Origin: Clostridia bacterium
GTDB lineage: Bacteria; Bacillota_A; Clostridia; Oscillospirales; Acutalibacteraceae
Direction of reading: 5' to 3'
Length of the DNA: 18,504 nt
Assembly (NCBI GenBank): GCA_024699005.1
Contig: JAILQN010000255.1
Location: 1 to 18,504, forward strand
This document shows, one piece after another, positions 6,237-14,532 of the stretch (its first letter is position 1; every line of letters starts with the position of its first letter). Under the pieces are notes generated by a model that saw only the letters and a list, made by a program, of their open reading frames with translations, did no database searches and had not been told where the DNA came from. The translations under genes and the position numbers were made by a program.

Positions 6237-7676
6237 ATGTTTCTGGAAAAAGAAAAGGAAAAGATCGCCGGATTAAAAGATCTGCTGACAGCCGCATCCG
6301 AAGGAATGAGCAGAGAAGAGGCGGAAAAGACCGTGAAGGCCCTTCTCGGCGGATTCAGGGAATTCGACACCTTCCCGGACATGAAATTCCTTGCTCTCTT
6401 TGATCCGCGGGAGATCCCGTCGGACGCGAGAGTGGAATATGTGTATACGCCCACATACCTCGCCTGCGCCGTTATCATCTGCGCAGTTAATGAGCATGAG
6501 GATCTGCTTTCGGATGAAGAGATCCGGGAAACGTTTATTTACGGTCTGAACGGCTGCACGGGACGCAGATTCCGCGGACACGGATTCGACGACATCGCCG
6601 GTTTTCTGAACGCGACGGATATTTTTGCGCAGTGCGATGTATTAAGCTTTGTTGAACGCCATCCGGACTTCTGTCCGACGTTCACGGAAGCGATCGGCGA
6701 AGCGGTGAAATACCTTGAAGAAGGTCTTTGCAGGGGCAGAGTCAGAAATCCGTGGACCGGCGGGACATATACGGAACAGGCAGTTCCGATACTGGGGCGC
6801 CTCAGAAAGGAAAACGAAGAAACAGTAAACGTATTCGTTTACGGAACGCTGATGAACGGTCAGAGAGCGTCCCATATACTGCAGGGCTGCATATACAAGG
6901 GCAGACATGTTCTGAAAGATCACGCGGTATATGATCTCGGTGCGTATCCCGGGGTAGTCGCGCGAAAGGGCGAAAGCGTCGTCGGCGAGGTATACGTTGT
7001 CGAAAAAAGCCGCATTGCCGAACTTGACAGCTACGAGGGAGAAGGACAGCTGTACATAAGAAAGGAAGTGACCGTTTCCAACGGCGCGGAAAACACGGAA
7101 GCCTTCGCTTATATCTATAATCAGGATCTTTACGGCAGCCCCATGATGCGGACCATGTGGGGAATGAGCGGCGACGACGAGTTATGGTACGCGTGTTACG
7201 GCTCAAATCTTTCGGAAGAGAGGTTCAGCTGCTATATCAAAGGGGGGAAATGCAGACAGAACGGCGTTACTTACGAAGGATGCTCGGATAAAACGGAATG
7301 GACAGCCGAGGCGGTCATGAAATTCGGCGGAGAGTTGTACTTCGGCAACAAAAGCGGGTCCTGGGGCGGAAAAGGCGTCGCTTTTTATGACCCGGAGGCG
7401 GAAGGGGAAACCCATATGAAGCTTTACAGAATAAAGTTTTCTCAGTTCCTTGAGCTTCAGAACATGGAGGGACCCTCTCCGAACTGGTACGGAAGGATCG
7501 TCTGCCTCGGGATCAGGGACGATATCCCGGTCTATACTCTGACAAGCGAAGAGAGGCGGCCGGAGAACGCGCCTTGCCGGAGTTACATAAGCCTGATAGC
7601 AAAAGCGATGAAAAAAGAATTGCGTTTGTCCGACAAGATCATTATCAGCACTCTTATCAGCGCCTTTGAAGACTGA
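6237..7676 (+). CDS. Protein with two gamma-glutamylcyclotransferase (GGCT/AIG2)-like domains
   Basis: The 479-residue cytoplasmic protein starts at 6237 behind AAAGGAG (6221-6227). Residues 1-195 form a mostly helical domain with NGCTGRRFRGHGFDD (105-119) that I cannot name. Residues 198-300 are a GGCT-like domain: VYGTLM (201-206), YDLGAYPGV, VVGEVYVV, and E267 in LDSYEGE at the position of the catalytic Glu of gamma-glutamylamine cyclotransferases. Residues 316-475 begin YACYGSNLSEERF and look like a second, divergent GGCT-fold domain with the YGSN loop variant. The family cleaves gamma-glutamyl amides or peptides to 5-oxoproline and a free amine. The substrate here is unknown, and the second domain may be non-catalytic. 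It is probably monocistronic behind its own dyad-covered promoter. Confidence 0.85.
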   Translation: MFLEKEKEKIAGLKDLLTAASEGMSREEAEKTVKALLGGFREFDTFPDMKFLALFDPREIPSDARVEYVYTPTYLACAVIICAVNEHEDLLSDEEIRETFIYGLNGCTGRRFRGHGFDDIAGFLNATDIFAQCDVLSFVERHPDFCPTFTEAIGEAVKYLEEGLCRGRVRNPWTGGTYTEQAVPILGRLRKENEETVNVFVYGTLMNGQRASHILQGCIYKGRHVLKDHAVYDLGAYPGVVARKGESVVGEVYVVEKSRIAELDSYEGEGQLYIRKEVTVSNGAENTEAFAYIYNQDLYGSPMMRTMWGMSGDDELWYACYGSNLSEERFSCYIKGGKCRQNGVTYEGCSDKTEWTAEAVMKFGGELYFGNKSGSWGGKGVAFYDPEAEGETHMKLYRIKFSQFLELQNMEGPSPNWYGRIVCLGIRDDIPVYTLTSEERRPENAPCRSYISLIAKAMKKELRLSDKIIISTLISAFED

Positions 7677-7705
7677 AACGATCCCGCATAATTACCATAT
7701 TTCTG

Positions 7706-7734
7706 TTGACTTATCCTTCTGTATTTGTTATATT
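7706..7734 (+). promoter_or_regulatory. Strong sigma-A-type promoter for the DUF4838/beta-helix pair
   Basis: TTGACT at 7706-7711 and TATATT at 7729-7734 are 17 bp apart, and the -10 is extended by TG at 7726-7727. The start codon is at 7763, giving a very short leader of about 20 nt, with no room for a riboswitch or attenuator. Confidence 0.75.
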
Positions 7735-7762
7735 TTTTATATAAATCCAAGAGGTGAAACGT

Positions 7763-9658
7763 ATGAAAAAGTTCCTTTGTATTCTTCTGACTCTTTGCCT
7801 GCTGTGCGCCGCCGTGCCGCTCACGTCGGCGGCAGACAGCGTGATTGTAGACGCCTCGTGGTCGATACTCGTACCCGAAGAGCCTACGAGCTACGAGAGC
7901 TTTGCCGCGAACAAGCTTGCGTCCTGTCTGGGTGAGGTCTTTGACGCCGAGATCGCCGTAACCGCGTCCGCTCAGACCAGATATATCGCCGTGGGTTCGG
8001 CTTCTCTGGCTGACGTCAGCGACGTCGCAGACAATGGTTACAGGATCAAAGTCATCGGCGGCAATATCCACATAAACGGCACGGCTCAGCGCGGTCTGCA
8101 GGTCGGCGCGTACCGTTTCCTTGAGCAGTTCTGCGGCCGCAAGGTCTACACCTCCACTATCACGGTGCTGCCAAAGGCAGAGAGCATCGCGGTACCTGCC
8201 GGCACGGACATCGTATACGAGCCGTTCTTTGAGAGTACGGACACCGACTGGCGCAGCCCGCACAACACCGAATACGCCATGGCGAACGGTCTGACGAACG
8301 GCGCAAACAGGTATATCCCGCCGGAGATGGGCGGCTCCATAACCTATCTCGGCGGTTTCTGCCACACCATCGGAGGTCTGTGCGAAACGGAAAAATACAA
8401 AGACTCCCACCCTGAATATCTCGCCCTGCACAACGGCGAGAGGACGACCGATCAGCCCTGTCTTACGAATCCAGACGTGCTCCGGATCGCCACAGCCAAC
8501 GTGATGGCGATCCTGCGCGACAGGCACGATCCGGACGCCTCGCTCCAGATCGTCTCCGTCACGCAGAACGACAACCAGAATTACTGCGAGTGCGACGCCT
8601 GCAAGGCTTTCGAGGCCGCCCACGGCGGCAAACAGTCCGCCACCATGGTGAACTTTGTCAATCAGATCGCCGACACGGTAGCCGAAGCCGGTTATGAAAA
8701 CGTCGCGATAGACACCTTCGCTTATCAGTACACTCAGGAGGCGCCTGAAAACATCAGCCCCCGGGATAACGTGATCATCCGCCTGTGCTCCATCAACTGC
8801 TGCCAGGCGCACGCTTTCGACGCGAAATGCAACGCGGATTATATAAGGGACCTCGAGGACTGGTCGAAGATCTGCGACAGAATCTACACCTGGGATTACG
8901 CGACCCACTTCCTGCACCCCTGCAATGTTTTCCCGGATTTCGGCAGGATCCAGAAGAATATCCAGATCCTCTATGAACACAACGCCAAGGGCGTTTACGT
9001 GGAGGGCAATTACTTTATAGATTCCTGCGATACCGAGTTCGGCGAGCTGCGCGCCTACATGATCGCAAAATGCCTTCAGGACCCGTACTGCGACCTGGAC
9101 AGCGAGATCGACGGCTTCCTCGAAGCGTATTACGGTCCGGGCGGGAAATACATACGCAAGGCGCTTGACATCTACACAAAGCAGGCCGGCAGCTACGACG
9201 GCTGTATGACGATCTGGTACGGGTCATGGGCTTGCATGAGGCCGATCACCCAGCTCACCGCCTCGTTCATCGACTGCTGCTGGAAGAAGGCGGCGAACCT
9301 TGCCGAGACCGACGAACAGCTTGCGAACAATGAGAGAAGCGAGCTCTCCTGGCGCTGGTGGAAGGCAAACGCCGGCAAAAGCGAGTTTTCGTTCTTTTCC
9401 GTTCATCGCGCCGATGAATGCGAGAAGCTGTTCAATGATCTTCGCTCCCACGGAGTGACCCTTTTCCAGGAATTCACAAATGAAAACTTCGACGAGATAG
9501 CCCCCGACGTCATCCGCTACGCCGCGCCCGACAAATGGCATGTCGGCGCCGAAGATAACGAGGACGTTGCGAAAATGATCAGGATCTTTAAACTGGCGGA
9601 GAAGTTTCCGCCCCTGTTCGGCATCGTCGCGTTTATCTATAACATGACGCAGTCATAA
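7763..9658 (+). CDS. Secreted DUF4838 protein (alpha-glucuronidase-like glycan-active family)
   Basis: The 631-residue protein starts at the ATG at 7763, 6 nt after AGAGGTG; the upstream in-frame GTG at 7754 lies within that site. The signal peptide is MKKFLCILLTL... with cleavage near TSAAD (residue 24). Residues about 25-145 form a carbohydrate-enzyme-associated N-terminal domain of the type found before GH67/GH20 barrels. The core carries HPEYLALHNGER, VTQNDNQNYCECDAC (Cys275/277/280, probably a metal or disulfide cluster) and TWDYATHFLHP, as in DUF4838. The family is thought to act on glycans, but its reaction is unsettled, so no substrate is assigned. The end is a short hydrophobic tail (FGIVAFIYNMTQS) rather than a dockerin. 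The next gene begins 9 nt later, so the two are almost surely co-transcribed. Confidence 0.85.
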   Translation: MKKFLCILLTLCLLCAAVPLTSAADSVIVDASWSILVPEEPTSYESFAANKLASCLGEVFDAEIAVTASAQTRYIAVGSASLADVSDVADNGYRIKVIGGNIHINGTAQRGLQVGAYRFLEQFCGRKVYTSTITVLPKAESIAVPAGTDIVYEPFFESTDTDWRSPHNTEYAMANGLTNGANRYIPPEMGGSITYLGGFCHTIGGLCETEKYKDSHPEYLALHNGERTTDQPCLTNPDVLRIATANVMAILRDRHDPDASLQIVSVTQNDNQNYCECDACKAFEAAHGGKQSATMVNFVNQIADTVAEAGYENVAIDTFAYQYTQEAPENISPRDNVIIRLCSINCCQAHAFDAKCNADYIRDLEDWSKICDRIYTWDYATHFLHPCNVFPDFGRIQKNIQILYEHNAKGVYVEGNYFIDSCDTEFGELRAYMIAKCLQDPYCDLDSEIDGFLEAYYGPGGKYIRKALDIYTKQAGSYDGCMTIWYGSWACMRPITQLTASFIDCCWKKAANLAETDEQLANNERSELSWRWWKANAGKSEFSFFSVHRADECEKLFNDLRSHGVTLFQEFTNENFDEIAPDVIRYAAPDKWHVGAEDNEDVAKMIRIFKLAEKFPPLFGIVAFIYNMTQS

Positions 9659-9667
9659 GTACGAACT

Positions 9668-11575
9668 ATGCTTTACACGTTCAGACGTATAATCGCCGCG
9701 ATATTATCCGTTATACTGACCATGACCGGATATTTTGCACAGCCGAAAAAACCGATGGCGGAATTCTACGTCAGCGTTGACGGGAACGACGCCGGTACCG
9801 GTACGAAGGAAAGCCCCTTCGCCACGTTCGAAAGAGCGCGTGACGAAGTCAGAAAGATAAACGGCGATATGACCGGCGATATAATCGTCCATATAGCCGA
9901 AGGTACGTATACTCTTACCGATACGCTCGTATTTGACGGGAACGACGGCGCGTCCAACGGCTATTCGGTCCGCTGGGCCGCGGACGGGAAAGCCGTTATA
10001 AGCGGCGGAGAGAAGATAAACGGCTTCACGCTTATTGACCCGGAGAAGGATATCTGGTCCGCGCCGGTTCCCTCCGGAGCTCTTTTCCGTCAGCTTTACG
10101 TCAACGGAGAAAAGATGACCCGCGCCCGCACCGCCATCGACGGCTTCACGCGTATACTCGGTGCGGCGCGGTTCAAAGCCGACGGCACGCCTATCCCGGA
10201 ATGGTACAACAACTGGAGCGAGGAAACTCTCGCGCAGGCGGACTACGGCGAGATATATCTTGACGCGGCGGAGTTCCCCGGGTTTACGAACCTTACGAAA
10301 GTCGAGCTTCACGTACTGACCGCCTGGGTCAAGAACGTGCTGCGGGTAAAATCGGCGACGGAGAAGGACGGCGTGGTCACTGTGCGGGTGCAGGATGAGG
10401 AGAACGCCCTCATCTTCAACCGCATGCACCCGAATATCGACGGCTATTTCCGCAGCGACGACTCGAAACAGTTCGTTTATTACATAGAAAACGCCTTTGA
10501 GCTGATAGACGAGCCGGGTGAATGGTATCTTGACGGGAGCGCCGGTACGGTCTGCCTCAAAGCGCCCGAAAACGTCGATATCACTAAAGCTGAGGTGATC
10601 ATCCCCCGCCTGGAGACGCTTGTCAGCATCGGACCGGCGAACGGAGACAAAATACGGAATCTGTCTTTTAAGGGACTGACCTTCGCTTACAGCAACTGGA
10701 CCCTTCCGTGCGAGCAGGGGCTTGTTGACGTGCAGGCGGAGATGTACGCGAACTACAGCATTTTCGCCACGAACGACGTCGGAGTAAAACGCCCCGCCGC
10801 CGCGGTGACCGTCGCCGACACGGAGAACTTCACCATGAAGAACTGCACGGTGGAGAACGCCGGTTCGACCGGTCTGGACCTTATCCGGGGCACGAAACAC
10901 TCTGTGATCCGGGACAGCGTCTTCCGCGTGATCTCGGGAAACGGGATAATGATCGGCGCTTTCTGCGTGGACGAAAACACCGATATGCACGAGGTTTATA
11001 ACCCTGAAGATGAGAGCGGGATCTGTGAGGGCGATTGGATCGTGAACAATCTTGTGACCGATATAGGCACGGATTATCATGGCGCGGTCGGCATCGCCGC
11101 CGGCTACCTGCGGGATATCCTGATCGCGAACAACGAGATCCGCAACGCGCCGTATTCCGGCATTTCCGTAGGTTTCGGCTGGTCGGATAAAGAGAACTGC
11201 ATGCGAAATAACCGCATCCTGAACAATGAGATCCATCATACGAGCCTTGTGCTCTGCGACGCCGGCGGCATATATACGCTCTCCGTCCAGCCGGATTCCG
11301 AGATCAGCGGGAATTACATACACGATATCACCCGTCCCGAATGGGCGGATTACGACACTGCCGGTATCTATATGGACGAGCAGACCGCGGGCTTCACCGT
11401 GAAGGACAACGTGATTGAAAACGCCCCAGGCGTCTGGCGCAACCGCAACGGCGAGGACGATTACGACGAAGATACGATCTACATAAACAAGCCGCGGAAC
11501 ATCAGGGCAAAACAGATAAAACGCAGCGCAGGGATAAGCGGACACTTCGATGCGTATGCGAAACTGTTTTATTGA
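9668..11575 (+). CDS. Secreted right-handed beta-helix protein, GH141-like
   Basis: The 635-residue protein has a hydrophobic N-terminal signal (about residues 5-24). The domain that follows starts EFYVSVDGNDAGTGT, then SPFATFERARDEVR, VHIAEGTYTL and ISGGEKINGF, which is the typical opening of GH141 and related parallel beta-helix glycosidases. Later residues (about 310-600) show helix rungs such as FTMKNCTVENAGSTGLDL, NNEIRNAPYSGISVG and NEIHHTSLVLCDAGGIY. GH141 contains alpha-L-fucosidases and xylanases. I did not verify catalytic aspartates, so the family is a strong guess and the substrate open. No clear Shine-Dalgarno precedes the ATG; with only 9 nt after the upstream stop, translational coupling is likely. 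Fucose release would fit the fucose isomerase gene further on. Confidence 0.8.
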   Translation: MLYTFRRIIAAILSVILTMTGYFAQPKKPMAEFYVSVDGNDAGTGTKESPFATFERARDEVRKINGDMTGDIIVHIAEGTYTLTDTLVFDGNDGASNGYSVRWAADGKAVISGGEKINGFTLIDPEKDIWSAPVPSGALFRQLYVNGEKMTRARTAIDGFTRILGAARFKADGTPIPEWYNNWSEETLAQADYGEIYLDAAEFPGFTNLTKVELHVLTAWVKNVLRVKSATEKDGVVTVRVQDEENALIFNRMHPNIDGYFRSDDSKQFVYYIENAFELIDEPGEWYLDGSAGTVCLKAPENVDITKAEVIIPRLETLVSIGPANGDKIRNLSFKGLTFAYSNWTLPCEQGLVDVQAEMYANYSIFATNDVGVKRPAAAVTVADTENFTMKNCTVENAGSTGLDLIRGTKHSVIRDSVFRVISGNGIMIGAFCVDENTDMHEVYNPEDESGICEGDWIVNNLVTDIGTDYHGAVGIAAGYLRDILIANNEIRNAPYSGISVGFGWSDKENCMRNNRILNNEIHHTSLVLCDAGGIYTLSVQPDSEISGNYIHDITRPEWADYDTAGIYMDEQTAGFTVKDNVIENAPGVWRNRNGEDDYDEDTIYINKPRNIRAKQIKRSAGISGHFDAYAKLFY

Positions 11576-11586
11576 AGGAACAGATA

Positions 11587-12626
11587 ATGATTGATGAAAA
11601 TATGATATCAGACGAAGCGTCCGTAAATGATCTGCCGGAAAACACCTATATGTCTGTGCGCGGCTATGTGATAGATGCGCAGAGGCAGGTATATTCCGCT
11701 GTCAATTCCGCAATGGTTTCCGCTTATTGGAATATCGGCAGAGAAATATATCAGGCCTACGGCGAAAACGAACGTGCCGAATACGGCAAGCAGGTACTGC
11801 AATTATATCCGAACGGTTAACAGCTGAGTTCGGAAAGGGATATACCGTCGCCAACTTGCGGAATATGCGTCAGTTTTACCTTGCGTTTCAAAAACGCTAC
11901 ACGCTGTGTAGCGAATTGAGTTGGTCGCATTACAGGCTGCTTATGCGGATCGCAGATGATAAAGCCAGGCAATTCTACGAGGAAGAAGCGGCAAAATCCG
12001 GCTGGAGCGTAAGGCAACTTCAGAGACAGATCAATACGATGTTTTATCAACGTCTGCTCGCCAGCAAAGATAAAGAATCCGTAGCCGCTGAGATACAAAC
12101 CACTGTGCCGAAGCCCGAATACGAAAAGATTATCCGCGATCCGTATGTTCTTGAATTTCTGAATCTGCCGGCAAACGAGCATTTTTATGAATCTTCACTT
12201 GAACAGGCATTGATCGATCATCTGCAAAGGTTTCTTTTGGAGCTCGGGCGGGGTTTTGCTTTTATCGCACGTCAGAAGCATTTCAATATTGACGGCAGAC
12301 ATTTTTATATCGATTTGGTCTTTTACAATTATATTCTGAAGTGTTTCGTTCTGATCGACCTTAAAACTGACGACCTGACGCATCAGGACGTGGGGCAGAT
12401 GCAAATGTATGTGAATTATTATACAAGATATCTGATGAATGAGGGCGACAATCCGCCAGTAGGTCTGTTGCTATGCGCGAACAAGAGCGACACCCTGTTG
12501 AAGCTTACCCTGCCGGAAGATAATTCGCAGATATACGCATCGAAATACATGCCTTATCTGCCCACCGAGGAAGAACTCAAGAAAGAACTTAACCTCGATG
12601 AGTTCAGGAAACTGGAATACACGTAA
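11587..12626 (+). pseudogene. Frameshifted DUF1016/YhcG-type PD-(D/E)XK nuclease gene
   Basis: The first part begins at the ATG at 11587 after GAAGGAA and runs in frame through residues typical of the DUF1016 N-domain (VNSAMVSAYWNIGREI, EYGKQVLQ), stopping at 11820. The rest continues in another frame from about 11802 (ISERLTAEFGKGYTVANLRN, MRQFYLAF) to the nuclease core (FYIDLVFYN, FVLIDLKTDDLTHQDVGQMQ), ending at 12626. One missing base near 11803 explains everything: restoring it joins VLQ to ISERL. Asp in YIDL and Asp/Lys in IDLK are the expected PD-(D/E)XK residues. It may be a real pseudogene, a phase-variable gene or an assembly error; no clear -1 slippery heptamer is visible. The family is found near restriction systems and mobile DNA, but no such partner is present. 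Its base composition is more AT-rich than the upstream gene. Confidence 0.8.
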
Positions 12627-12679
12627 ACTCAATTGGTCGAGGACGAAACCGACGCATAATTGTGCAATAAATGCTGCAT

Positions 12680-12701
12680 TGTTTGATCTGACGATCAAAC
12701 A
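12680..12701. promoter_or_regulatory. Perfect 9-bp stem hairpin upstream of the flavin reductase gene
   Basis: TGTTTGATC (12680-12688) and GATCAAACA (12693-12701) are exact reverse complements with a TGAC loop. No T-run follows, so it is a poor intrinsic terminator. It may be an operator or leader stem 74 nt before the next start codon. I see no clear promoter hexamers around it. Confidence 0.45.
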
Positions 12702-12774
12702 GGTATGTCCCTGAAGAGAAAATGCCAAGCGCAGAACGCAGCGCTCAATACATAAAACCATGGAGGAGTACACT

Positions 12775-13335
12775 ATGAGCAGAAAAGATTTCGGGGCGAA
12801 GCCCCTCAGTTATCCGCAGCCGGTATGGATAATCGCGACTTATGACGAGAACGGCGTGCCGGACGCCATGAACGCCGCATGGGGCGGCATCAGCGGAGAG
12901 AACGAGATCTCCGTCTGTCTGTCCCCGTCCCACAAGACCTGCAGAAACTTTGAGAAAACCGGAGCTTTCACCATCAGCATGGCGGACGCGTCCCACGTCG
13001 CAGCCTGCGATTACGTCGGCATGGCGAGCGGCAACGATACCGCGGACAAATTTGCCCGGGCGGGCTTCACCGCGACGAAAAGCGGATTCGTGAACGCTCC
13101 CGTCATCAACGAGCTCGCCGTCTGCATGGAATGCAAAGTCAAAAGCTTTGACAAATCAAACGGCACACTGAAAGGCGAGATAGTCAACGTCAGCGTGGAC
13201 GAGAACGCGATGACCGGGGGCAAACCCGACGTCGCCAAAGTCGCGCCGATCTGCTTCGACCCGTGGGACAGGACTTACCATGTGATCGGAGAAACGGTCG
13301 GAAAAGCGTGGGGAGCCGGGAAAGAATTGCTGTGA
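12775..13335 (+). CDS. Flavin reductase-like protein (FMN-binding split barrel)
   Basis: The 186-residue cytoplasmic protein starts at the ATG at 12775, 6 nt after GGAGGAG (12762-12768); the in-frame ATG at 12760 overlaps that site. The opening KPLSYPQPVWIIATYDENG, then NAAWGGISGENEISVCLSPSHKT and GAFTISMA, are typical of the flavin reductase/DIM6-NTAB family. These proteins bind FMN as dimers and use NAD(P)H for electron transfer. The family also includes FMN-binding proteins of unknown role in anaerobes, so the physiological partner is unclear. It stands alone between a broken gene and the surface cluster, and is followed by a terminator-like stem. Confidence 0.88.
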   Translation: MSRKDFGAKPLSYPQPVWIIATYDENGVPDAMNAAWGGISGENEISVCLSPSHKTCRNFEKTGAFTISMADASHVAACDYVGMASGNDTADKFARAGFTATKSGFVNAPVINELAVCMECKVKSFDKSNGTLKGEIVNVSVDENAMTGGKPDVAKVAPICFDPWDRTYHVIGETVGKAWGAGKELL

Positions 13336-13363
13336 ATCTTATTCCCCTATCATACTTCATACC

Positions 13364-13401
13364 GAAAAGGCCTCTTTTGTCCCCGGACAGAAGGGCTTTT
13401 C
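13364..13401 (+). terminator. Probable terminator after the flavin reductase gene
   Basis: GAAAAGGCCTCTTTTGTC (13364-13381) pairs with GACAGAAGGGCTTTTC (13386-13401) around a short CCCG loop, with small bulges. The right arm carries a CTTTT stretch, followed by an AT-rich tail. The T-run is short, so strength is uncertain, but the position 28 nt past the stop codon fits. Confidence 0.55.
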
Positions 13402-13461
13402 AAATAATTTCAATCTATATTTTATATGCTGTATCTGAATTATATATTGGAGTGGATCCGT

Positions 13462-14532
13462 ATGAAAATCAACCGTAAAGCAATGACAAAAACCGCCGGA
13501 AAACTGATCGCCGTCTTACTTGTTTTTTCCGTCATGGCGGTATTTTTCGCGCTGACGTCGTTTGCCGAGACCTCGGGGAGCTTTTCCTTCTCCACGGTCG
13601 AACCCGAAAAAGGCGAAGACTTCGAGTCCTATAACAAGATAACCCGTTACTCGCGCGACGATACTGAGACCGAGCTCGCGGTTGATATCCCGGACGTTAT
13701 CGACAAGGTGCCCACGGAGGTCATCGCGGCAAACGCGTTCCGCGGCAACGATATCGTAGAGGAGTTCGTCATCCCAAATACGGTAAAGACCATTGAGAAC
13801 AGCGCTTTTGCCGACTGTACCGCGCTGAAGATCGTGATCATACCCGATTCTGTCACAGATATAGGCTATTCGGCATTTCAGGGCTGTACGGCGCTTGAGT
13901 ACGTGATCATCGGCGACGGGGTAGAGACCGTCCGCTCGCTCGCGTTCAAAGACTGCTCCGCGCTGAAATATCTCAGGCTCGGTTCCGCAGTGAAGGATAT
14001 CGGAAGCGGCGCGTTTTATAACTGTACAAGCCTTAAGGACATAGTTGTGCCGGCGAGCGTCAATAAGATAGGCTCCATGGCTCTGGGGTATTACGATCAG
14101 GGCGACACCTGTCAGGCTGTCGACGGCGTGAGATTCTGCGTCCGCGCCGGGAACGATGCGCTTGATAATTACATAATGGAATCTTACTCAGGCTCGCAGT
14201 CCGGCATATCGCTGCCTATGGCGGAAATAATAGGTGAGTGCGCGGACGGTGCGCACACCGCCGTATATACGCTCATGCGCACTGCAAGCGAAGATCACAC
14301 CGGAGTTGAACTTGGTGAGTGCCAGAAATGTCTCGCCGTACTGAAGCAGGACAACAACGAGATCCCGCCCAAAGAGCAGTCGTCGTCCGGCATAACCAGC
14401 CTTATAATCGTAATAATCGCCGTAATCGCGTTTGCCGCCCTGGTTTTCTTTTACGTCAGACGATCCAGGGCGAGAAGAGCGAAAGCGATAGAGGAATACA
14501 GGAAAAAAGAAGAAGGGAGTATACAGCAATGA
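13462..14532 (+). CDS. BspA-like leucine-rich-repeat surface protein with C-terminal membrane anchor
   Basis: The 356-residue protein starts at the ATG at 13462, 9 nt after GGAG; an in-frame upstream ATG at 13426 lacks a site. The signal segment (residues 14-35) ends LTSFAE. Residues about 85-205 hold about five BspA-type (LRR_5) repeats of the form AFxxCTALxxVxIPDSVTxIG. A region with CysX2Cys (GECQKC, residues 285-290) follows, then a transmembrane helix at about 311-332 and a basic cytoplasmic tail (RRSRARRAKAIEE). It is a type I surface protein. Such repeats mediate protein or host binding in some species, but no ligand can be named here. Its stop overlaps the next start (ATGA), so the two are translationally coupled. 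Confidence 0.88.
   Translation: MKINRKAMTKTAGKLIAVLLVFSVMAVFFALTSFAETSGSFSFSTVEPEKGEDFESYNKITRYSRDDTETELAVDIPDVIDKVPTEVIAANAFRGNDIVEEFVIPNTVKTIENSAFADCTALKIVIIPDSVTDIGYSAFQGCTALEYVIIGDGVETVRSLAFKDCSALKYLRLGSAVKDIGSGAFYNCTSLKDIVVPASVNKIGSMALGYYDQGDTCQAVDGVRFCVRAGNDALDNYIMESYSGSQSGISLPMAEIIGECADGAHTAVYTLMRTASEDHTGVELGECQKCLAVLKQDNNEIPPKEQSSSGITSLIIVIIAVIAFAALVFFYVRRSRARRAKAIEEYRKKEEGSIQQ

Noticed and set aside
7677..7762. Riboswitch or attenuator ahead of the DUF4838 gene
   Set aside because: The promoter -10 ends at 7734 and the start codon is at 7763, leaving too little leader for a structured element.
7583..8980. Long minus-strand open frame of 465 codons
   Set aside because: It lies antisense to the DUF4838 gene, which has a signal peptide, promoter, ribosome binding site and family motifs. 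The minus frame gives a low-complexity Val/Asp/Arg-rich product with no recognisable domain; it arises from the GC-rich codon bias of the real gene.
9704..11545. Minus-strand open frame of 613 codons opposite the beta-helix gene
   Set aside because: It mirrors the beta-helix coding frame, has no ribosome binding site or domain, and is rich in Val/Arg/His as expected from an antisense shadow.
11800..11820. Programmed -1 frameshift site in the DUF1016 gene
   Set aside because: The crossover region has no X-XXY-YYZ heptamer and no convincing downstream stem; a simple base loss explains the data better.
11727..12626. Independent 299-codon gene starting at 11727
   Set aside because: The first 25 codons (MEYRQRNISGLRRKRT...) are an out-of-frame reading of the upstream DUF1016 domain. 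Real homology begins near 11802, so this is the second half of a frameshifted gene.
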